Positions 58,319 to 64,000 of a stretch of 64,000 nucleotides of DNA are shown in pieces. The notes beneath the pieces are model-generated. The model saw only the letters and a list, made by a program, of their open reading frames with translations. It had not been told where the DNA came from and searched no databases. This stretch comes from Paramarasmius palmivorus. Taxonomy: Eukaryota; Basidiomycota; Agaricomycetes; Agaricales; Marasmiaceae. Where the stretch lies: the NCBI GenBank assembly GCA_037176845.1, contig JAYKXP010000057.1:288428-352427 (forward strand), read 5' to 3'. The first letter of the stretch is position 1; every line of letters begins with the position of its first letter. A program made the translations under genes and the position numbers.

Positions 58319-59578
58319 ATGCAGTCCCCCAATACCACCGAAAATTCATCACCGCCTTCACTCCCCAACGAGCTCCTGGCGCAGATAGTTTGCCATGCTC
58401 TAGATTTTTTCCCCGACTGCGATCACCTCTGCCGCCGTGACCTGCTGTCCCTTTTACTCACTAGTAAACGCATCCACGCTATCGTCATTCTCAATGCACC
58501 CTTTCATCGGATATCCCTTAACTGCTGGCGAGCGGACGACGGCGAACTCTGTCATCACGATCCCGCCTCCATCGCCTTCCTCATATTTCTGGTGCAAAAT
58601 GCCAAACATCCCCTCGAACTCGATATCGACCTCTCACCAAGCCACAGCGACAGTGACACGCAGAGTGACGAAGAAGGCAGCACAAGCCCAGCAGAGCTGG
58701 ACGACCCCACTGTTCCTTGTCTTTGCCTCGATATCGTCCTTCACCGTCCATGGGCCGAACTGAAGATCACCACCTGCTGGGGATTCAATCGCATTTGTGA
58801 TTTACTTGACGATGTGATTCCTCCTCTACACATCGACAGCCTGACCCGGTTCGAAACCGGCGTTTCCAACGGTGATGGGGGTGACGATTTTCCCCGGCTT
58901 CTCAACCTCCTTGCTGAGCGTCAGCTTCGAGGCACCATGTCTACCGCAACATGGGGCTGGTACCCCCTACCTCAACATGTCCACATTCAGTCCCGCCTCC
59001 CCTTCATTACCACGCTCATACTCTACTCCAGCACCCTTGCTGTTCTCCCCGTCATCGCGTGTTTCCCCAGTCTTCAGTCCGTCCAGCTTAATTTATCGTT
59101 TGGCGATTGGACTCTTCGACCTGAACGGCGCTGGTCAAGGGGTCATGTATCCCTGCCAGATCTACGTTCCCTGGAATTTATCATTACCACCGAGCCTACA
59201 CATCATTTCCATGACCTTCTTCAAAATCTCGTGCTGCCCAGGCTTCGCACGTTGTCGATTGAATGGTCCGCTCCAGAGAGCCCCACAACTAGTCAATTTT
59301 TTTTCGACGGCATCCGTGCCCTCATTCATCAAACCTCTATATCCCTACGAACCTTCACCTTCCACAACTTCCAAACCAAGAGCAATTACGACAGCGAGGA
59401 ATTCGCAGACATGCTTCTTAGCTGTCAATTTGCTCTTTCCGGCTTTCAATATCATTATCGTGGATTTGACCTGTGGTACGATGAAGACAGTCCTTCCAAC
59501 GGGAACTGGGGACCTATACCAACCTGGGGGACAACAGACGGCAATTTCGACCAGCCCGCACCCAGCGGAACTGGCTAA
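58319..59578 (+). CDS. F-box-like protein (single exon, ~419 aa)
   Basis: The first well-placed ATG at 58319 gives MQSPNTTENSSPPSLPNEL; an upstream in-frame ATG (58214) would add a His-rich, unlikely leader. Residues about 15-55 (SLPNELLAQIVCHALDF ... LLLTSKRIHAI) fit an F-box-like domain, which in fungi docks substrates to SCF ubiquitin ligases through Skp1. An acidic Ser/Asp stretch (SHSDSDTQSDEEGS) follows, then a long region with repeated Leu-rich strand-helix patterns (LPLQHV..., FPSLQSVQLNLSF, LPDLRSLEFI, LPRLRTLSIEW), as in LRR-like F-box proteins of Agaricomycetes. No intron is needed. Flanked by the minisatellite and a second F-box gene. Target unknown. Confidence 0.75.
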   Translation: MQSPNTTENSSPPSLPNELLAQIVCHALDFFPDCDHLCRRDLLSLLLTSKRIHAIVILNAPFHRISLNCWRADDGELCHHDPASIAFLIFLVQNAKHPLELDIDLSPSHSDSDTQSDEEGSTSPAELDDPTVPCLCLDIVLHRPWAELKITTCWGFNRICDLLDDVIPPLHIDSLTRFETGVSNGDGGDDFPRLLNLLAERQLRGTMSTATWGWYPLPQHVHIQSRLPFITTLILYSSTLAVLPVIACFPSLQSVQLNLSFGDWTLRPERRWSRGHVSLPDLRSLEFIITTEPTHHFHDLLQNLVLPRLRTLSIEWSAPESPTTSQFFFDGIRALIHQTSISLRTFTFHNFQTKSNYDSEEFADMLLSCQFALSGFQYHYRGFDLWYDEDSPSNGNWGPIPTWGTTDGNFDQPAPSGTG

Positions 59579-60218
59579 CGGAGATGTGGTCGGGCAAGGA
59601 GCGACACCTCGAATATTCTTCTCTTTGTTAGTTATCATTCTGTCCTTATAGATATCTCACAGCACATCCAATCCCTGTAACCACTGCTACAATTAATTGA
59701 TCTACTTCATCTTTCTATCTCCGATAAAACCTGCCAAATTCGGACGTTTGTGACTCAGCGGTGATACGCTGGGTTTGATCCGACTGCTTTCCTCGCCACC
59801 AGCCACAACGCTACTCAGCATTCACTGCCTATTCTCCCAGTCCATATCTTTTTTCATCCTTCCGATGTACTGCCCAGTAAGTCGTCTGAAATTCCATTCT
59901 CGTTCTACGACTCTAATCACATCACGTCACATCCGCAATTTCCCGCAATTCTCCGGAACAAATCCAGACATTCGCTGACTCAGACCTTCAACTCTTTTTT
60001 TCTCCCATTTACCTCTCCACCGCACTACGTTCAAAACAGGCACTTTTCCCGTCTCGTCGTTCTATAACTCCCATAGGCACGACAGCACACCTCTAAAGCT
60101 TCATTGGCATAACCAACAGCCTCTCTGGTTCTCACGTTCTCTACCTCTTGCTCAGTGAGTCCCACCAAGTACAGCAACCCTTCCACTCTAACGTTCGGTT
60201 GTCCAGAGTATCATCACC
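59579..60218. other. Intergenic
   Basis: Contains one isolated palindromic motif like the minisatellite (CAGCGGTGATACGCTG at about 59757) and pyrimidine-rich sequence near the start of the next gene. No gene seen. Confidence 0.5.
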
Positions 60219-61578
60219 ATGCCATCCCGCCATGTCACAAGCCGACCTATCAGTCGAAGCCCCTCCATTGAGTATGTTCTTTTCATCATAACGCACCAAA
60301 TTACAAGTTTCTCAAGCCTACATTCAGATTTATATCAGCGACAGCAGCCCACCAGTCACCCACTCCCCCTGACGACGTCAATCTTGCAGCAGACCGGTCC
60401 CCAACACCCAGTAACGCGTACGTTCATCCATCTTCAGGCAACCTCACACGCGTCCTCTAACCCTTTCCTCTAGTCAGATCGACGGAGATTTCGCAATTTT
60501 CCCCGCCGAGATCATACGCGAGATAGTCTCGCATGCCATGGTCAACGGCTTCACCTTTGACAGTACCCACCACTACAGGCGAGGCGACAACAGACGAACC
60601 CTTGCAGTAGCACATGTCTCCCAGCGATTTCGACAGGCCACCTTGACAAATCCTGGCAACTTCTGCAAAATCACCCTCAAAAGACCCCCCGAATGTTTCT
60701 CTCACTCCGATCGACAAATTCGCTTCCTCTATTTTATCCTCAGTCTCGCACGTAAACGTCCCCTTAACCTCACCCTGCAACTATTGTCGTCACAAGACAG
60801 TCCGTACAATATCCCCATTCCTCACGTCCGTGACACACTCTGCTCATGCCTGGATAACGTTATGGAACATCCCATCGCCTCGCTTACAATCTCGGCGTCA
60901 CAATACCCCATAATCACCGATTTCATTGTTACCAACCTTGCCTTCAACAAGGCTATGTTCACCCAACCCTCACTCACATACGTCGAGATTGAGGTCGATG
61001 AACGCATCAAAGGTTGGGATGCCATGCGACTCTTGGATGTGCTGGCGACTCGTCGACTGTCGTGCCATGTGAGTCTCAGGCTGGGACACTGGATTCCTCA
61101 TGATCCAACATTTCTGAAGGCATCCCTTCCTTTGGTGCAGAGTCTGAGCCTCAGGGGGTGTCCTCAAGGCTTTCATCACTCTCTTCGTCCATTCTCGCAC
61201 GTGCACACACTCGACCTCCACGACACGATATCACCACTACACCCGCTTCGATTCACGACCCAGAAGATCCATCTCGAACAACTAAAGTCCTTCACTCTCG
61301 TTGTGCAAGGTGCACCCTCCGATTCAATGGGTGTTCTCCTCCAGCAAATCGTAGCGATCAATCTCAAGTCGATGTCCCTGCATTGGGTTCACGACACACA
61401 CATCATGTCCCAACCCCCCCCCCCCCCCCGGGGGTGGGCCCCGGGGGGGGGGGGGGGCCCCCCGCGGTCGGCGATGCCCTTGAAGATTTCCTCACTGTTG
61501 CCGATTCCTACGACTTCGCTCTGCAACCTTCAACTTTGTCGAGCGAGGACCATGGAAACGCATAGTGCTCTTGCATGA
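60219..61578 (+). CDS. F-box-like protein 2 (3 exons, 3' end disturbed)
   Basis: Exons 60219-60271, 60328-60417 and 60474 onward; both introns GT-AG and phases agree. The third exon starts QIDGDFAIFPAEIIREIVSHAM, an F-box-like start, with VSQRFRQATLTNPGNF completing the motif, then Leu-rich repeats (LPLVQSLSLRGC, HVHTLDLHDT, LEQLKSFTLVV, NLKSMSLHWVHD). At 61414-61463 a C-run, GGGGGTGGG, C4, G15 and C6 tract interrupts the gene. After it, the frame VGDALEDFLTVADSYDFALQ (ending 61565) looks more protein-like than the frame continuing from upstream (ending 61578). The tract probably hides a length error. Role as SCF substrate adaptor is inferred from the family. Confidence 0.65.
61414..61463. 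repeat. C/G homopolymer palindromic tract inside F-box gene 2
   Basis: Consecutive C and G runs able to pair with each other, in coding sequence. Unlikely as real protein sequence; suspected sequencing or assembly error. Confidence 0.7.
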
Positions 61579-61938
61579 ACCGTGCCGATGAAGGCTTTCG
61601 CTCTTCTACAACGTTTGCAGGACCGAATACAAACAACGCCCCGTTCCCTACAAGGACCACGGACCCAAACCTCATGTAACTATCGAGACGAAGCCTTCGT
61701 ACCCCAAAAAAAAGACACCCGTTTTATTTGTATATCGAATCGTACATTGTATCTAGCTCTTCATGAAGTATTCTGAGTTGCCTCAATTACTCTCAAATAA
61801 AATTCGTCACTCACCAGTAAACTCACTGTTTCACCCACTCGTTCGTATCATACAATATCAATGTGTTTTCAGTCTGAAATCGTCGATCCAACATTGAAGA
61901 GACGAGAGTAACGGCACGTGCCTCGTTTTATGTAGTTT

Positions 61939-61951
61939 GGTGGGGGGGGGT

Positions 61952-61999
<48 letters not shown>

Positions 62000-62011
62000 G
62001 GGGGGGGGGGG
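61939..62011. repeat. Poly-G tract (~73 nt with three T)
   Basis: Nearly pure G run downstream of F-box gene 2. Could form G-quadruplexes, or be an artefact; lies 0.5 kb from the other homopolymer tract. Confidence 0.7.
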
Positions 62012-62040
62012 TAAAAAGGGGGGCGTAAAGAGTACAATAC

Positions 62041-63360
62041 AATCTACTTACTTGAGCGGCTGAGCGCGCATGCACCCTTTTCCAGGTATTCCCTCGTTTT
62101 CTGGTCCAACAGCGACATCGGCACCTCCTCTTTCTCCTCCCCGATTAACTGCTTCGAGGCAATACCAGGAAATCACCCAACTGCTCGATTCCTTCTGCAA
62201 CTGAAAATCCCTTTGCGCTCAACCAATGCATATCCTGGAAGATACGACTCGGCTTGGTTTACATAGAGTCAAGCATAGTGTTCGCCTCTGGAAGATCTTC
62301 TTTTGAGGGGCGTTTGGATCCATCACCCAGTACTGTGTGTAACAGATCTTCCAATCTGATTTCCCCAACCGTTCCAAATCTTCCAGGTAGAACTGTCGAT
62401 CTCGAGACGCCAGAGTACGAATCATTCCCCCGCATGAAGAACCATGGAATGAGTTATAGACCAAATCTCCCCATCTGCCACAACGCCAAGTACATCACGC
62501 ATGTCCAACAAGCAACCACAGACCATACACCTAAAAGGGAAAAAAAAAAAAAAAAACAAAAAAACACTCTCTCCCAATCGAGTCACTCGCTCGACCCTTG
62601 CGAGACGGAGCTAGTGCCCACCAAAGCTATGATCTGGTTCTACCCCTCAACTACCAACGTCTGCTTCTTTTTCACGTTTAACGCCAACCTCTTCAGGTTC
62701 AAGACCAGCCAAGTCGGTCGACGACATCCGTTGCATACCACGCCGCGAACAAAGTCTTGAGCCGGTAGCATCCCGCTTGACTGGGGCCACATATGTTGAC
62801 CCATCATCTTTTACAAGGTGGATTGGAAACGGCTCCCAAGGGATTCCGAAATCTCTCAGCGGTGATCCCAAATCTGCGTCTCTTGTCCTCCTCGAGAATG
62901 GCAGAAACACATTAAGCAGCGTTTTGCGAGACAAACAGCTTTTCGTGATCTCCTGAGCTGTATACGCCCACCATCTGGGAGCGAACGTGCATCAGACATA
63001 TATAGGTGTATGTTCCGTATAGGGGGGACACCTCCTTCAGTTTGGCGGATCTTTAGGTCGAGCTTATAGCCAATCCCTGAAATTTCTCTTCATCACTAAC
63101 ACCCACTGAAGTATTTTTCTCTCAGACAGACTACGCCATGATTCACCCAGGGAAAACACTGTTTGCGTCGAAAGGTAACTGATGCACGCACATCCATCGA
63201 GAAGCTCTGCAAACAGGCGAGCTTCATCACTCAGCAACTTCACCGATCCAGTCGCCTTAGACACGAGAGTCAGTGGTCCTATATTCCGCCTTTTTCTTGC
63301 CCTCGCCTTTTCTGCTTTGGGCTTGGACCTTCGCCTTCCCCATTAGCCTTTTGTCACGCT
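62041..63360 (-). other. Weak minus-strand coding signal, unidentified
   Basis: Open minus-strand segments: 63351-63064 (SVKLLSDEARLFAELLDGC ... VLVMKRNFRDWL), 62934-62647 (RDFGIPWEPFPIHLVKDDG...) and 62464-62219 (DRQFYLEDLERLGKSDWKI...). They look protein-like but none begins with a convincing ATG and I could not join them by splice sites. A poly-A run sits at 62530-62550. No family recognised. Confidence 0.3.
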
Positions 63361-64000
63361 GCTTTCCGCCCCACACTCTTAGCCCGCCTGTACAAATCGC
63401 AGTTCAGGCTTCTTTTACACACCACAACACAAATGTACACTCACTTCGACTTTTTTGGACTATAGAGCCGTCGGCGCCCCTTCACACCCAGTTGGCGCGC
63501 TCCGCAATCGTCCCGTGGATCTCCATCTCTCACCGACAATATCCATCTACAACTCGCCTATTATAACTGATGAATGATATCGATTCACAAGGAGAACGTA
63601 CCTGGTTTTGCGAATCTTCCACTTCCATCGAATCCGTTCCACGACGTACTCTTTTGGGGAGTCGCTCCACTCGTCTCCGGCATTATATACGGGCTGCTTT
63701 GCGTTTCGGTGGGAGCTGAAACGGCAGCAATTCCTCCTCAGCTAACACCATACCATCCCTAACCACAACCGTGACATCCCACTGATCTGTAGTAGAACGA
63801 GGAAGCCGCCGAAGCCGCAGCGTTGGGCCCCTTTTCCGGCACTGAAGTTGATAGCTTGTGCGACTTGCGATAAGATGTGATGCATGTGATGGTTCACTGC
63901 TTGAAGGACGTAACCACCTCCACACATTCAGTTCCAGCGTGCCCACCTACCACTGCAGGGGTCGACACTTGGATTGCTATTGCGAAGGAATACCAACGAC
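63361..64000. other. Right end, nothing firmly identified
   Basis: Short overlapping frames on both strands; the minus frame 63946-63683 is open but has no recognisable domain. A gene continuing beyond the window is possible. Confidence 0.3.

Noticed and set aside
58872..59651. 259-codon plus-strand ORF overlapping F-box gene 1
   Set aside because: Lies in another frame of the F-box gene; composition is Pro/Ser-rich shadow coding with no motif.
61869..62075. Proline-rich minus-strand ORF
   Set aside because: It is a translation of the poly-G tract.

Overview
This window looks like a piece of an Agaricomycete (mushroom-forming basidiomycete) nuclear genome. The evidence is the dense, short GT-AG introns (about 45-80 bp), a FunK1-type protein kinase, F-box-like genes, a LINE with a CCHC gag-like ORF1, and a multigene family (called A here) whose signature I associate with uncharacterised, lineage-expanded Agaricomycete proteins. 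No rRNA, tRNA or CRISPR array was seen. Family names A, B, C and E are local labels.

Layout. 1-3856: minus-strand LINE, with ORF1 (zinc knuckle, RGG tail) and the endonuclease part of ORF2 running off the left edge. 4290-5640: a broken family A relic next to the LINE 5' side. 6500-54400: a patchwork array built from repeated cassettes. Three intact family A genes (start codons at 7744, 22998 and 37611, so about 15 kb apart) sit among many decayed copies of two other spliced families: B (plus strand) and C (minus strand), mostly as convergent B-C pairs. Each intact A gene is preceded by a divergently oriented C copy. The A genes keep every splice site and frame over 11-12 exons while their surroundings have decayed. 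A1 ends in a transmembrane segment; A2 and A3 end in a long basic, nuclear-localisation-like tail.

Within the array, 18500-20128 is a hAT-like DNA element with terminal inverted repeats and an 8-bp target-site duplication. It carries a two-exon zinc-finger gene but no visible transposase. A 480-bp block (11492-11971 and 41958-42437) is almost identical between two array units, pointing to recent exchange. 49307-52095 holds an intact four-exon FunK1 kinase on the minus strand.

Right flank. 54420-56260 contains another A-family relic. 56690-57810 is a minisatellite of about 38/76 bp in which every subunit carries a CTCRGCG-N6-CGCTSAG imperfect palindrome. Two F-box-like genes follow (58319-59578; 60219-about 61565). 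The second is disturbed by a C/G homopolymer run, and a poly-G tract lies at about 61939-62011; both may be sequencing or assembly artefacts. The last 2 kb has only weak minus-strand coding signal.

No pathway links these genes in an obvious way. The array reads as a fast-evolving, duplication-prone accessory region in which family A, FunK1 and F-box genes are the retained functional parts.
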